Counted from the first letter of the stretch, positions 49,914 through 59,352 are shown. The stretch: 64,000 nucleotides of DNA from Kibdelosporangium philippinense (GCF_021390435.2 NZ_JAJVCN010000001.1:682001-746000), one strand, 5' to 3'. Translations and numbers: made by a program. Notes: a model not told the origin generated them from the letters alone.

Positions 49914-50689
49914 CTGAGACCACCGAGCCCACCCGTATCCAGGTGCGCGGGCTGGCGAAATCCTTTGGCGACCATCAGGTCCTGCGCGGCATCGACTTCG
50001 AGTCCCGGCGTGGGACGTCGACCGTCCTGATCGGGCCGTCCGGGTCGGGCAAGACGACCGTGCTGCGCTCGCTCAACGTCCTGGAGACCCCGGACTGCGG
50101 CGTCGTCAGGATCGACGACGTCGAAGTCGACTTCGCCAAGCTGCCACCGGGCAAAGCCGGCCGCAAGGAAGGCGCTCGGCTGCGTGCACAGAGCGGAATG
50201 GTGTTCCAGACCCACAACCTGTTCCCGCACCGCACGGTGTTGGAGAACATCATCGAGGGTCCGGTGGTCGCACAAGGGCGTCCACGAGAGGAAGCCGTCG
50301 CCGACGCGAAAGTCCTGCTTGACCAGGTAGGACTCGGCGACCGGGTCGACGCCTACCCGTCGCAGCTGTCGGGCGGGCAGCAGCAGCGTGTCGGGATCGC
50401 GCGGGCGCTGGCGCTCAAGCCGCGTGTGGTGCTGTTCGACGAGCCGACGTCCGCGCTGGACCCCGAACTGGTCGGCGAAGTCCTTGCCGTGATCAAGGAC
50501 CTGGCCGCGACGGGCTGGACGATGGTGATCGTCACCCACGAGATCCGCTTCGCCGAGCAAGTCGCCGACCAGGTGCTTTTCCTGGACAGCGGAGTGATCG
50601 TGGAGTACGGCACGAGCGCTCAGGTGATCGGCGACCCGCAGGAGGAGCGCACCCAGCGTTTCCTCAAACGGATCCTGGACCCCGGCTGA
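49910..50689 (+). CDS. Amino-acid ABC transporter ATP-binding protein
   Basis: A 259-residue GlnQ-type ATPase: Walker A GPSGSGKTT, Q-loop MVFQTHNLFPHRTVLENI, signature LSGGQQQRVGIARAL, Walker B VVLFDEPTSALDPEL and H-loop VTHEIRFAEQVAD. It starts at ATG 49910 inside the permease gene end (ATGA). The 3' end overlaps the convergent amidohydrolase by 26 bp. Confidence 0.95.
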   Translation: MTETTEPTRIQVRGLAKSFGDHQVLRGIDFESRRGTSTVLIGPSGSGKTTVLRSLNVLETPDCGVVRIDDVEVDFAKLPPGKAGRKEGARLRAQSGMVFQTHNLFPHRTVLENIIEGPVVAQGRPREEAVADAKVLLDQVGLGDRVDAYPSQLSGGQQQRVGIARALALKPRVVLFDEPTSALDPELVGEVLAVIKDLAATGWTMVIVTHEIRFAEQVADQVLFLDSGVIVEYGTSAQVIGDPQEERTQRFLKRILDPG

Positions 50690-51887
50690 TCCCGCCTTGG
50701 ATGACGTGGCGGAAGTGTTTGGGCTCGGCCAGCACTTCGAGGTCGGCCAGCGGATCGCCGTCCACCACAAGAAGGTCGGCGTGCGCGCCCACGGCCAGCG
50801 TGCCGATCTGGCCCGTCATGTTCAGCAGCTCGGCGGCCGTCGACGTCGCCGAGCGGATGACCTCCAGGGGCGGCTGAACCTCGCCGCGCAGGCGGAACTC
50901 GTGGTTCTGGTGACGGTGCATGCCTGCGAGCAGGTCCGTGCCGTAAACCAGCTTCACGCCGCCGCGGGCCGCGCGCTCCAGCGCGGCCAAGCCCGCGTTC
51001 AGAACCTCGTCGACCTTGCGCCAGCTCGACTCCGGCAACCCATGCTCGCGGCCTTCCTCTTTCAGCGCCCAGTACGTCACCAGGGTCGGAACCAAAAACG
51101 CCTCGTGCTCGACGAACAGAGGAATGCTGGTGTCGTCGAGCAGGTTCCCGTGCTCGATCGAGCGGACACCGAGTTCTAGCGCCCGGTTCACGGCACGCGC
51201 GGTGTACGCGTGCGCGGCGACGTACCGGTTCGCAGCCGACGCTTCCTCGACGATCGCGCTCAGCTCCTCGGCCGAGTACTGCGTCGAGTCGATGCGGTCG
51301 GTCGGGGACGCGACGCCGCCGGACGCCATCACCTTGATGTGGTGCGCGCCCTTACGCAGCTCGTCACGCGCGGCGGTCCGAACGGCGTCCACGCCGTCGG
51401 CAACCCGCCCAAGGCCCGCGCAGCACGGGTGATCTTCCTTCGCGTACGCGCCGCGGGTGCGACTGTCGCCGTGGCCGCCGGTCTGGCTCAGTGCCCGTCC
51501 GCAGAACAGCAACCGCGGCCCGCGAAAGAGCCCTTCCGCCTGTGCATCGGCGAGGCCGAAGTCGGCGCCCGACGCGTCACGGACCGTCGTGAACCCGCGG
51601 TCGAGCATCCGGCTCATCGTGCGGGCGGCATGCGCGGCCACATAGGACGGTGACGACGAGGGCAGCGACCCCAGATCCGCCGTCAACGCGGTGACGTGGA
51701 CGTGCGCGTCAACCAACCCGGGCAACACGACCGCGCCCCGCACGTCGAGCGTCGGCACGTCAGCCGCCCTCAATCCTGGGCCCACTTCAGCTATGCGGCC
51801 GTCGACGCACCGCAGGTCGCCCTCGGTGTACTCCCCCGACAGCGGGTCGAGCAGCCGAGCGTTGCGCAGCACAAGCGATCCGTTCAC
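50664..51887 (-). CDS. Metal-dependent amidohydrolase
   Basis: A 407-residue amidohydrolase-superfamily enzyme of the imidazolonepropionase/prolidase-like group. Metal ligands: HxH in LVDAHVHVTAL (about 62-64), Lys in HIKVMASGGVAS, His in YVAAHAYTARA, His in RSIEHGNLLD and Asp in VYGTDLLAGMHRHQ, all present. Such enzymes cleave N-acyl amino acids, Xaa-Pro dipeptides or cyclic amides. The start is GTG 51887 after AAGGTGG. It lies 43 nt downstream of the MFS gene and is likely co-transcribed under the RpiR operator. With the amino-acid importer nearby, a peptide or acyl-amino-acid substrate is plausible. Confidence 0.9.
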   Translation of the reverse strand: MNGSLVLRNARLLDPLSGEYTEGDLRCVDGRIAEVGPGLRAADVPTLDVRGAVVLPGLVDAHVHVTALTADLGSLPSSSPSYVAAHAARTMSRMLDRGFTTVRDASGADFGLADAQAEGLFRGPRLLFCGRALSQTGGHGDSRTRGAYAKEDHPCCAGLGRVADGVDAVRTAARDELRKGAHHIKVMASGGVASPTDRIDSTQYSAEELSAIVEEASAANRYVAAHAYTARAVNRALELGVRSIEHGNLLDDTSIPLFVEHEAFLVPTLVTYWALKEEGREHGLPESSWRKVDEVLNAGLAALERAARGGVKLVYGTDLLAGMHRHQNHEFRLRGEVQPPLEVIRSATSTAAELLNMTGQIGTLAVGAHADLLVVDGDPLADLEVLAEPKHFRHVIQGGISRGPGSV

Positions 51888-51930
51888 AGTTCCACCTTCT
51901 GCAAGACCCTTTCCTCCACAATGGACAAAC

Positions 51931-53322
51931 TCACTTGGTCATCTCCTTCGCGACGGCCACCGGCTCGCCCTGTTCGGTCAGTTCTTCCAGCGAACGGCCC
52001 GCGGTGGACAGGCCGAATACGAGCACGCACAGCACCCCGGCCGTGAGCACGGCTGTCGTCATACCGAACACGCCCGCGAACCCGAGGCTTGCGGCGAACA
52101 GGCCGATGATCGTCGGCGCGAGGATGCTGCCAACCCTGCCAAACGCGCTGGACAAGCCGGTGCCGCTGGCACGGATCCAGGTCGGGAACACCTCGGGCGT
52201 GTAGGAGTAGACGCCCGCGTAGGTGCCGTTGAGGAAGAACGAAAGCACCGCCCCGGCAAGCGTGATCGCCCACGGCGTGCTCGTCTGGCTCAGCCAGAAC
52301 GCGCTCACGGCCGACCCTGCCAGGTAAAGCGCGATGGTGTGCTTGCGGTCGAGGCGTTCGGACAGCCAGGCGGCGGAGAAGTATCCGGGCACCTGCGCCA
52401 GATAGATGATGATCGAGAACTCGAAGCTCTTCGTCACGGTGATGCCACGTTCGACGAGCAGCGTCGGGATCCACGAGAAGAAGCCGTAGTACGAGAACGT
52501 GATGACGAACCAGACGGTCCAGATCACCGCCGTCCGGCGCCGCATAGCGTTGCTCCACAAGAACTTCAGCGCGCTGACGAGGTTGACCTTCGGCGTCTCG
52601 GTCGTCGGCCCGGCCGCGGCGGCGGGCACCGGCGGAAGGGCCGCGCCGGTCGCCTTCTCGACGTCACGTTCGATCTTGGCGACAACCTTCTCGGCCTCAG
52701 CGCCACGCCCCTGGGCGAGCAGAAACCGCGGGGACTCAGGCAGAGATCGCCGCCACCACAGCAGCATCACGATCGGCAACGCGGTGATCAGCTGTGCCAC
52801 CCGCCAGCCTTCGTCGAACGACGGCACGACAAACCGCCCAATCAACGCGGCCCCGACGAACCCGAAGGAGAAAAACCCGGCGAGCGCGCCAACGAACCAG
52901 CCGCGCCGCTTGGCTGGCACGAACTCGGCCAAGAACGGCGCGATGATCGCACTTTCCGCGCCAGCGCCAGCCCCGGCCAGCACCCGGGCGCCAAGGAAGA
53001 TCTCGTAATTGGGCGAAAAGGCGGCGACGACGGAGAACACCGCGTAGAACGCCAGCGCGTACATCATGACTTTCTTGCGGCCGACGCGGTCACCGAGCAA
53101 GCCAGCGGCGATCGCGCCGAACAGGAAGCCGAACGGCGTTGCCGAGCCGATCAACCCGAGCTGGCCGTTGTCGAGCTGCCACACGGCCCTGACGCTGGGC
53201 AGCAGGAAGGCGACGACGGCTGAGTCCATGCCATCGAAGGTGTAGCCGAGCCCGCCGATGAGCAGCAGTTTGTAGTGGGGCCGGCTCAGCGGGAGCCGGT
53301 CAAGTCGCGCAAGCAGGGTCAC
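51931..53322 (-). CDS. MFS transporter (sugar/aromatic acid:H+ symporter type)
   Basis: A 463-residue protein with 12 predicted membrane helices. The motif GLLGDRVGRKKVMM follows TM2, PESPRFLLAQGR lies after TM6, a cytosolic loop carries an Ala/Pro-rich stretch (PPVPAAAAGPTTETP), and the second-half repeat is SERLDRKHTIALY. This is the SP/AAHS type of uptake carrier. It is divergent from the RpiR regulator with a palindromic operator between, and upstream of the amidohydrolase. It probably imports that enzyme's substrate. Confidence 0.92.
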   Translation of the reverse strand: MTLLARLDRLPLSRPHYKLLLIGGLGYTFDGMDSAVVAFLLPSVRAVWQLDNGQLGLIGSATPFGFLFGAIAAGLLGDRVGRKKVMMYALAFYAVFSVVAAFSPNYEIFLGARVLAGAGAGAESAIIAPFLAEFVPAKRRGWFVGALAGFFSFGFVGAALIGRFVVPSFDEGWRVAQLITALPIVMLLWWRRSLPESPRFLLAQGRGAEAEKVVAKIERDVEKATGAALPPVPAAAAGPTTETPKVNLVSALKFLWSNAMRRRTAVIWTVWFVITFSYYGFFSWIPTLLVERGITVTKSFEFSIIIYLAQVPGYFSAAWLSERLDRKHTIALYLAGSAVSAFWLSQTSTPWAITLAGAVLSFFLNGTYAGVYSYTPEVFPTWIRASGTGLSSAFGRVGSILAPTIIGLFAASLGFAGVFGMTTAVLTAGVLCVLVFGLSTAGRSLEELTEQGEPVAVAKEMTK

Positions 53323-53390
53323 TAGTGCACTCGCTTTCGTGCAGGTGTCCTCCGAGCAGAGACCGACAACATATACTGCACTTTCTTACT

Positions 53391-53410
53391 TTTGCAACAT
53401 TCATTGCAAA
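53391..53410. promoter_or_regulatory. Palindromic operator for the RpiR regulator
   Basis: TTTGCAA-N6-TTGCAAA, perfect 7-bp arms, midway between the divergent MFS and rpiR starts. The surrounding sequence (ACATATACTGCACTTTCTTA) is AT-rich and probably carries the promoters. Confidence 0.55.
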
Positions 53411-53457
53411 GCCGCGTTCCTGGGTTAAGGTTCCGTGAGCGCAAGGAGGGCACGCGG

Positions 53458-54330
53458 GTGGACGACGGTTTCGAGGACTGGCTGCGAGACCGGCTGCCCG
53501 AGCGCGGTTTGCGACCGAAGTCGGCCGCGGTGCTGGAAGTGCTTGTCTCCCAGCCAAGGCGGGCCTCGTTCGGCTCAACGGCCGAACTGGCGCAGCTCGC
53601 CGGTGTCAACGTCGCGACCGTGACCCGCACGGCGCAAGCACTCGGCTTCGCGGGCTGGCCAGCGTTGCAACAAGAGCTGCGGGCCAGGTACATGTCATCG
53701 CTGAGCGCGCCACAGGTCGCGGAGGAACATCGCGGCGTCGGCTCGCCGGGGGCAGCGTCGATACGCCGAGACCTCGACAGCCTGGCCATCCTGAACCGGC
53801 GGTTCGACGAGAAAGTCATCAGCGACGTCGCCCAAGCGATCGCGGCAGCCCGCCGAACACTCGTGATCGCGGACGGCAGTTACGCGGCGGTCGGCATCGC
53901 CTTCGCGCACAACGCACGCCTCGCAGGCTACGACGTCCACGCGGTACAGACAGGCGACGCGGAACTCGCGAACCAGACGGCAAAACTGACCTCAGACGAC
54001 GTACTGGTAGCGATCAGCTTCTGGCGCCTGTACGAGAGCACGGTCCTAGCAGCGGATGAAGCGAAACGCCGCGGCGCTCGCGTCTTCGCCATCACCGACG
54101 CGGCCAGCCCCGCGCTGGCGGACGCGGCCGAGCACGTGCTGATGGTGCCCACGGAGGGCGTGACGTTCTTCCCGTCACTGACCGCGGGCATGGCGCTCGT
54201 CCAGGCAATCGTCGCGCAACTGGCAGCTGTCGACCCGGAGCGGACGAACGAGTCGATCGAGGCCGCGGAAGCGATGTGGACCCGTTTCGATCTGCTGCAC
54301 CGCCGCCCGACCGGCAAGCCTCGTACGTGA
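53458..54330 (+). CDS. MurR/RpiR family transcriptional regulator
   Basis: A 290-residue regulator. The N-terminal helix-turn-helix (SVA/HTH_6) lies at about 20-75 (STAELAQLAGVNVATVTRTA, ALGFAGWPALQQELRARY). The C-terminal SIS domain lies at about 130-260 (TLVIADGSYAAVGIAFAHNA, DDVLVAISFWRLYESTVLAA), which usually binds a sugar phosphate but in some members other ligands. GTG 53458 follows AAGGAGGG; further upstream starts add residues without family similarity. It likely controls the divergent MFS-amidohydrolase operon. Confidence 0.92.
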   Translation: MDDGFEDWLRDRLPERGLRPKSAAVLEVLVSQPRRASFGSTAELAQLAGVNVATVTRTAQALGFAGWPALQQELRARYMSSLSAPQVAEEHRGVGSPGAASIRRDLDSLAILNRRFDEKVISDVAQAIAAARRTLVIADGSYAAVGIAFAHNARLAGYDVHAVQTGDAELANQTAKLTSDDVLVAISFWRLYESTVLAADEAKRRGARVFAITDAASPALADAAEHVLMVPTEGVTFFPSLTAGMALVQAIVAQLAAVDPERTNESIEAAEAMWTRFDLLHRRPTGKPRT

Positions 54331-54637
54331 GTCCTACGACCGCGAGCAGGTCCACGACCGACCGGTCTAGACCACGTAGGTAACCAACAACTCTGTCGAC
54401 CGCGTCACGCTCCACACAGGGCTGTTCAGCCGACCAGATGTACGCCCGTTCGGGCAGGCAGCGGCGATCATTGGCCGATTGAACCGCCAAACAGCTGCTT
54501 AACCCCGTTAGCTGCAAGTAATGTGCCCCAGCCAACCAACTCTGTTGACCAAAGGCACACGAAAGATCGCCCAAGCATTGGCGGCAACAAAATCCCGCCA
54601 TGGGCACAGCTCTGCTCATGACCGACAGGAAAACCCA
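54331..54637. other. Intergenic, nothing recognised
   Basis: About 300 bp between rpiR and the next gene. No convincing frame, hairpin or repeat was seen. Confidence 0.4.
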
Positions 54638-55777
54638 GTGACCACATACACGACCAGCACCACGCGAATGACCGGCGCCGCAGTCGGATTCGCAGCGGTT
54701 GTCTGCGCCGTAGCCAGACTCCTAGTCTCCGGCGACGGATTCGACCGCGTCTGGGCCGAAGACGGCGCAGTGTTCCTCTCAGACACCCGCGCCTACGGTC
54801 TTGGCTCAGTGGTCGCTGAATACAGCGGATACGGCCACCTCGTCCCCCGACTGCTCGCGCTCATCGGCTCATGGCTGCCGTTGGGGTACTACGCCTTATT
54901 CACCGTGCTGGCCTCATCCATCGTGGTCGGCCTGCTCGCGTGGTACGTCTTCACCGCCGCGAAGCGTGTCACGTCCAGCTCGGTCTGGGCCTTCATTGCC
55001 GCCATAGCCCTGGTGCTCACACCGGCCTACCGGGCCGAGGCACTCGGCAACTTGGCCAACCTGCAATGGTTCCTGATGCCCGCAGCCCTATGGGCAATCG
55101 TCGATCCCCACCGAACCCACGTCGCTGCCATTCTCATCGCCGCCGCGGCCGCGACCACCAGCCCACTGTCAATCCTCCTACTGCCAGCTCTCCTCATCAT
55201 CCACGGCCGCACAGCATGGCGCACCCCAGTCGCTGCCGCCTTAGCCGCAGGCCTGGCGTACCAAGCAATTGTCCGGCTGATCGGCATGCACTCCGTTGCC
55301 AACCCAGCACCCCGCTCCCCTGGTGCCTACGTAGGCATGGTCTTCGACATCCTCAAGCAGGCAAGCAGCACACCATGGGCGCCCTTGGTGGCAGGCGCCA
55401 TTCTCATCGCCGTCATCTTGTCGGCATGGTTCATCGGAGCACGAAAGGACGCACGCGCGGCCGCGTTCGTCGTAACATCAGCCTTGTTCGTCGCAGTCCC
55501 GACCGTCCTCAATGGATCACCACAACCGCGATACATCGCCTGCGGATTCGTCATCCTGATCTGGGCCGCATGCCTCGCCGCGCCCGCGCTGCAACGGATC
55601 CACGCAATCGTGCTAGCAACAGTCCTTGTCGTCTCAGCACTTGTCACGTTCCCCGCCGACCCATACCGCCTATCCGGCCCCTCCTGGACCAGCGAAACCA
55701 ACTCCGCCTGCACCACCGGCACCCGCGAAGTCGAACTCAGCCCCGAAGGCTGGGGCTCGATTCGACTGCCTTGCTGA
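54638..55777 (+). CDS. Polytopic membrane protein (GT-C-like)
   Basis: A 379-residue protein with about nine hydrophobic helices, starting at GTG 54638 with AGGAAA upstream. After TM1 comes RVWAEDGAVFLSDTRAYGLG, an acidic loop of the type that carries the metal/sugar-phosphate Asp in GT-C glycosyltransferases. It is followed by GYGHLVPRLLALIGSWLP and TPAYRAEALGNLANLQWFLM. The last 35 residues are soluble and contain two cysteines. It may transfer sugars from polyprenyl-phosphate donors, but the family is not certain. Monocistronic. Confidence 0.78.
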   Translation: MTTYTTSTTRMTGAAVGFAAVVCAVARLLVSGDGFDRVWAEDGAVFLSDTRAYGLGSVVAEYSGYGHLVPRLLALIGSWLPLGYYALFTVLASSIVVGLLAWYVFTAAKRVTSSSVWAFIAAIALVLTPAYRAEALGNLANLQWFLMPAALWAIVDPHRTHVAAILIAAAAATTSPLSILLLPALLIIHGRTAWRTPVAAALAAGLAYQAIVRLIGMHSVANPAPRSPGAYVGMVFDILKQASSTPWAPLVAGAILIAVILSAWFIGARKDARAAAFVVTSALFVAVPTVLNGSPQPRYIACGFVILIWAACLAAPALQRIHAIVLATVLVVSALVTFPADPYRLSGPSWTSETNSACTTGTREVELSPEGWGSIRLPC

Positions 55778-56403
55778 TTCCCGGGCTGACCTGGCCTGGC
55801 TGCGTGTTCCGGGATAATGCCCCAGGCGTCGGCGACAAGGCCACTCAACGGCGCTTCTGGCGATGGTTCCCTCGCGCACGGTGGGCGACCGATTCATGAA
55901 GGGCTTTCACGATGCCGCCCTCGGGGCATTTGCCTCGAGATCTTGATGCCACCCCGGCTGGCGAATGCGCGTCGCTGAGTTTGAAGAATCTTCAGGTCTC
56001 GATTTTCATACATGAAATACCTGCTTGACGAGACCATAGAACGCGTCGGCGAGCTGCCGGGTCTTTTCGACGCCCAAAGAGGCTTCACGATCGCGGCAGG
56101 GAGTTTCGGGCACATCCTTTTACCTGATTGCGCCCTCCGATACCGGACTGACCAGTGCGATCGAAGTCGCGGGCGCCGATCTGCCGGTGGCACGAAAATG
56201 TCACGTGCGCGGTAGTCATGGACACCTTCACAATCGTCCACCAGAATCCGCCATGTCGCTCCCCGGGAACGCACGGTGCACAACGCACAAGTCGGCCGTT
56301 CTCTGTCTGCTGACATGAGTTTCTGACAGTGGCGCCCAGTTGGGCTCGAATGTGAAATCGGGTTCCCGCAGTGTCCGGGAGCTCCGCTCCTTGAGGAGAT
56401 GCT
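55778..56403. other. 625-bp gap, no confident gene
   Basis: Short frames exist on both strands (for example 56012-56215, MKYLLDETIERVGELPGLFD), but none has a good ribosome-binding site and a recognisable family. The GC content is slightly lower than average. It could be decayed coding sequence. Confidence 0.35.
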
Positions 56404-56940
56404 TTGGCGAAAAAGATTCCGGTCCTTGCCGCACTCGTTGTCGCGGGCAGCCTGGTACTGGCCCCTGCCGCGTCGGCACAAGACAAGCAGACGCGTGGCT
56501 GCGGTTCCATCTCGGGCAATACGTTCAAGTTGACCTGCAATCGGCTTGGTAGTGCCGGTGACGATCGCGCCGAGTTGCGCTATCCCAACTACAGCAGCGG
56601 CACGCACACGTTCGAAGCCCGTGTCTCGGTCAACGGCGGCAGCGGAATCAGCCTCGTGCAGACCTTCCGCGGCGACGCATGGTTCATGCTCGCAGCTGGC
56701 GGCGGCCAGGTCTACGTGGTCCACGATTCGAGCAAGCGCAGGTCAGTCGACCTGCGGGGTGGATTCCAGGTCAAGACCGTGCACCGGGTTGGTGGCGCCC
56801 ACGTCACGTACATCAACGGCTCGGAGTTGCACCGCCTGAACGGCCCGCAGGGCAGCTATTACCACAAGCACGGTGCGTACGCCACGGACAGCGGCCGGGG
56901 TCCGACCACCGTCGTGTTCTCCAACGTCCGGTACTCATAG
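56404..56940 (+). CDS. Secreted jelly-roll (ConA-like/polysaccharide lyase-like) protein
   Basis: A 178-residue secreted protein. TTG 56404 is preceded by GAGGAG at 7 nt; the signal peptide AKKIPVLAALVVAGSLVLAP is cleaved near ASA. The mature part has one Cys pair (CGSISG, KLTCNR) and beta-rich segments YSSGTHTFEARVSVNGGSGI and SYYHKHGAYATDSGRGPTTV, ending VVFSNVRYS. This resembles small beta-jelly-roll polysaccharide lyases or glucan-binding proteins. Catalytic residues were not identified. The next gene, a lipoprotein, starts 2 nt later, so the two are probably co-expressed at the cell surface. Confidence 0.8.
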   Translation: MAKKIPVLAALVVAGSLVLAPAASAQDKQTRGCGSISGNTFKLTCNRLGSAGDDRAELRYPNYSSGTHTFEARVSVNGGSGISLVQTFRGDAWFMLAAGGGQVYVVHDSSKRRSVDLRGGFQVKTVHRVGGAHVTYINGSELHRLNGPQGSYYHKHGAYATDSGRGPTTVVFSNVRYS

Positions 56941-56942
56941 CC

Positions 56943-57662
56943 ATGATCCGCTGGATTGGTTTGGTTTCGCTCGTGGTACTGGCCGGATGCTCGGCCGGTC
57001 CCACGGGCGATGCCCCAGTTGCCGACGTCAAGAACGCCGCGACGCTGCGGGCCACTCTGGCCTCGCCGACGGATATCGATCTGGTGTGGACGATCACGGA
57101 TCCGGCGGCCAGCGGGCAGGTCGTTGAGTATTCGAACGAGGAAAACGGCCAGTACACGATACTTGCGTATCTGCCACCGACCAGCACGACGTTCCGGCAC
57201 CCGGACCTGATTCCGCAAACGCCGTTCTACTACCGGATCCGGACGTTCCACGGCCCCGCGTCATCCACAGTGGACACCGCGCTGCCGCCGGGCGCGTCCG
57301 GCACAGAACCGCAGGGCGACGAGGAATGGATGCGGGCAACCACCCTTCCCGGCGGGCCGGTGCGGCAGGGATCTGTGCGCGACCCGGGCAACGCACCCAC
57401 CGACTTCACCGCCACCGTGGTGCAGACCAACGGGCTCGCGTTCAAGTGGACGGACAACACGAGCGACGAGGAAGGTTTCCTGCTGGAGGTCAAGCCAGAC
57501 GGCGCGCCGGACTTCACTGTCGCGACCAGCGTCGACGTGAACGTGAATTCCTTCGGCATGATCCCCACCGATGATGAGCGGAAAGCGACCTATCGGGTAC
57601 GCCCCTACCGGTTCGGTCCACCAACGAACACCGCGCACCAAACGACCGGGGGCACCGCCTGA
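56943..57662 (+). CDS. Lipoprotein with two fibronectin type III-like domains
   Basis: A 239-residue lipoprotein: MIRWIGLVSLVVLAGCSAG with lipobox LAGC (Cys16). Two FN3-like beta-sandwiches follow: about 35-110 (IDLVWTITDPAASGQVVEYS, TPFYYRIRTFHGPA) and about 150-235 (NGLAFKWTDNTSDEEGFLLE, ATYRVRPYRFGPP). FN3 domains are common spacers or binding modules in secreted carbohydrate-active systems. It lies 2 nt after the jelly-roll protein gene. Confidence 0.85.
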   Translation: MIRWIGLVSLVVLAGCSAGPTGDAPVADVKNAATLRATLASPTDIDLVWTITDPAASGQVVEYSNEENGQYTILAYLPPTSTTFRHPDLIPQTPFYYRIRTFHGPASSTVDTALPPGASGTEPQGDEEWMRATTLPGGPVRQGSVRDPGNAPTDFTATVVQTNGLAFKWTDNTSDEEGFLLEVKPDGAPDFTVATSVDVNVNSFGMIPTDDERKATYRVRPYRFGPPTNTAHQTTGGTA

Positions 57663-58289
57663 CAGCGAATGCGGATTGGCGGCAGTCGGTGTCGGGAAGA
57701 GCTTCTCAAGGGCTTGTTTCAGCGTTCTGACTTTCCGGTTGGCGCCCGCGCGCCCGGCCAATCTTCTCCAACGTCGAGCGCAGCCGCTCCGACCACCGGC
57801 CATACCGCCGTGTCACACCAATGCCAGAAACTTAGGGTTCGGGGTTTGGTCGGTGTTTGGGGCGTGCGCGAGCCGTTGACCTGCGGAGATTTGTGGCGGG
57901 TGCGGGTGGGTTGCTGCTGGGACTGGGTGCCGTGGCGAGGGCGCAGGGCGGTTGCGTCGCGTTGAGGGGTATGAGGGCCGAGTTTGCTGCGTTGAGTGCA
58001 GTCAAGGTGGCCTTCGCGGCATCAGGTTCCGTCGCGGGTGGGGCTGGTGTTACAGGTGTGACTGACGAGGTGAATTTCTGTCCTTAATGGACCTTGGGAT
58101 GCTCGAAAGCGCCAGTCCACGGGCTTGGTTAAGTTCCTGGCATTGCCGTGTCACACCGGATGGTCGCACGTAGCTCCACAGGCACGATCTGAAGAGCAGT
58201 CACCACCACATCGACCAAGCCCAGCAACAACGTCCCCGCGCACGAATCCAGCTCAGAACACACGACCCGAACGATGTCGATCACGCTGC
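57663..58289. other. 627-bp gap with possible decayed coding sequence
   Basis: No recognisable gene. On the minus strand 58131-58290 reads SVIDIVRVVCSELDSCAGTL and QIVPVELRATIRCDTAMPGT, coding-like but unidentified, and interrupted at its 5' side by the IS5 insertion. Confidence 0.35.
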
Positions 58290-58301
58290 TAAGAGCGTGT
58301 C

Positions 58302-58763
58302 TCACGTGGTTGCTTTTCGGAGTTTCTTGTAGCAGGTGAGTGTGGCGGCGAGGGTGAGGAAGGCGCAGAAGTGGTTGGCGTAGCGTTCGTATCGGATGCT
58401 GAGCCGGTGGTAGCCGAACAGCCAGGCGATGGATCGTTCGATCACCCAACGGTGTTTGCCCAACTTGGTGCTCGATTCGATCCCTTTGCGCGCGATGCGT
58501 ACGGCGATGCCCTGCTCACGCACCCAGTGCCGCAAGTCGATCTGGTCATAGGCCTTGTCGCCGTGGAGCTTGGCCGGTTTGCGGCGGCGAGGGCCGCGTC
58601 GGGACTTGATCGCGGGGATGGCCATGACCAGAGGCTTGAGAGCGTAAGAGTCGTTGGTGTTCGCGGCGGACACCGCCACCGACAACGGGATTCCGGCACG
58701 GTCGGACAGCACGTGGATCTTCGAACCGGCTTTGCCACGGTCGACCGGGTTCGGCCCGGTCAT
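58302..58763 (-). CDS. IS5 transposase, C-terminal frame
   Basis: A 153-codon frame: PNPVDRGKAGSKIHVLSDRA, LHGDKAYDQIDLRHWVREQG (catalytic Asp) and KHRWVIERSIAWLFGYHRLS (Glu of the YREK-type motif). It follows the N-terminal frame through a run CAAAAAGGGGGAC, a good slip site for a programmed frameshift that joins RAKKG to PNPVD. Confidence 0.88.
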   Translation of the reverse strand: MTGPNPVDRGKAGSKIHVLSDRAGIPLSVAVSAANTNDSYALKPLVMAIPAIKSRRGPRRRKPAKLHGDKAYDQIDLRHWVREQGIAVRIARKGIESSTKLGKHRWVIERSIAWLFGYHRLSIRYERYANHFCAFLTLAATLTCYKKLRKATT

Positions 58764-59131
58764 GGGTCCCCCTTTTTGGCCCGGACGGATGCTCCATCCA
58801 GCACCGCACGCGACCAGTCGATCAGGCCTTGGCTGCCCAACTCATCCAGCACCACGCGATGCAACCGACGCCACAGACCGGCCTTGGTCCAGTCGGTGAA
58901 CCGGCGATGCGCCGTGGGGACGGTGACCCCGAACGATGGCGGCAGGTATCGCCAGGCACAACCGCTGGTCAACACGAACACGATCGCGGTGAACACCGCA
59001 CGGTCGTCCACCGGTGCCGTCCCGCCACCCTGCGGACGTGGATCAAACCCCGGAATCAACGGCTGCGCCAACGCCCACAACTCGTCCGGCACCAACCGCC
59101 GCGACAGATCATCAACCACGTGGTTGATCAT
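58760..59131 (-). CDS. IS5 transposase, N-terminal frame
   Basis: A 123-codon frame with the DUF4096 domain: RLVPDELWALAQPLIPGFDP, FVLTSGCAWRYLPPSFGVTV and AHRRFTDWTKAGLWRRLHRV, then the first catalytic Asp in IDWSRAVLDGASVRAKKG. It ends at the homopolymeric A5-G5 run. Together with the second frame it is a full-length transposase. Confidence 0.88.
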   Translation of the reverse strand: MINHVVDDLSRRLVPDELWALAQPLIPGFDPRPQGGGTAPVDDRAVFTAIVFVLTSGCAWRYLPPSFGVTVPTAHRRFTDWTKAGLWRRLHRVVLDELGSQGLIDWSRAVLDGASVRAKKGDP

Positions 59132-59352
59132 GACAGACCATGATCAACCACGTGAGACACCCTCTAAGCCGACGTGATCTTGCCGCGGCACACGACGCAA
59201 TGCGTTACCGGACCACAAAACTGAGCCAGAGCCCCTGATGTGGGACAACGGCGACGACTGGCTGACCCTCCACTTGGGCCTCAAACTCCGGGGCGTTGGG
59301 TGCCGCGTATCGTGACCAACTCGGCCAAGGGTGATCAAGTCTGAAATAAAAA

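Larger units (their letters stand above)
58293..59164. mobile_element. Complete IS5 family element with TAA duplications
   Basis: 872 bp with terminal repeats GAGCGTGTCTCACGTGGTTG and, at the other end, GAGGGTGTCTCACGTGGTTG (one mismatch in 20). TAA flanks both sides (58290-58292, 59165-59167), the expected 3-bp duplication. It carries a two-frame transposase. Confidence 0.93.
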
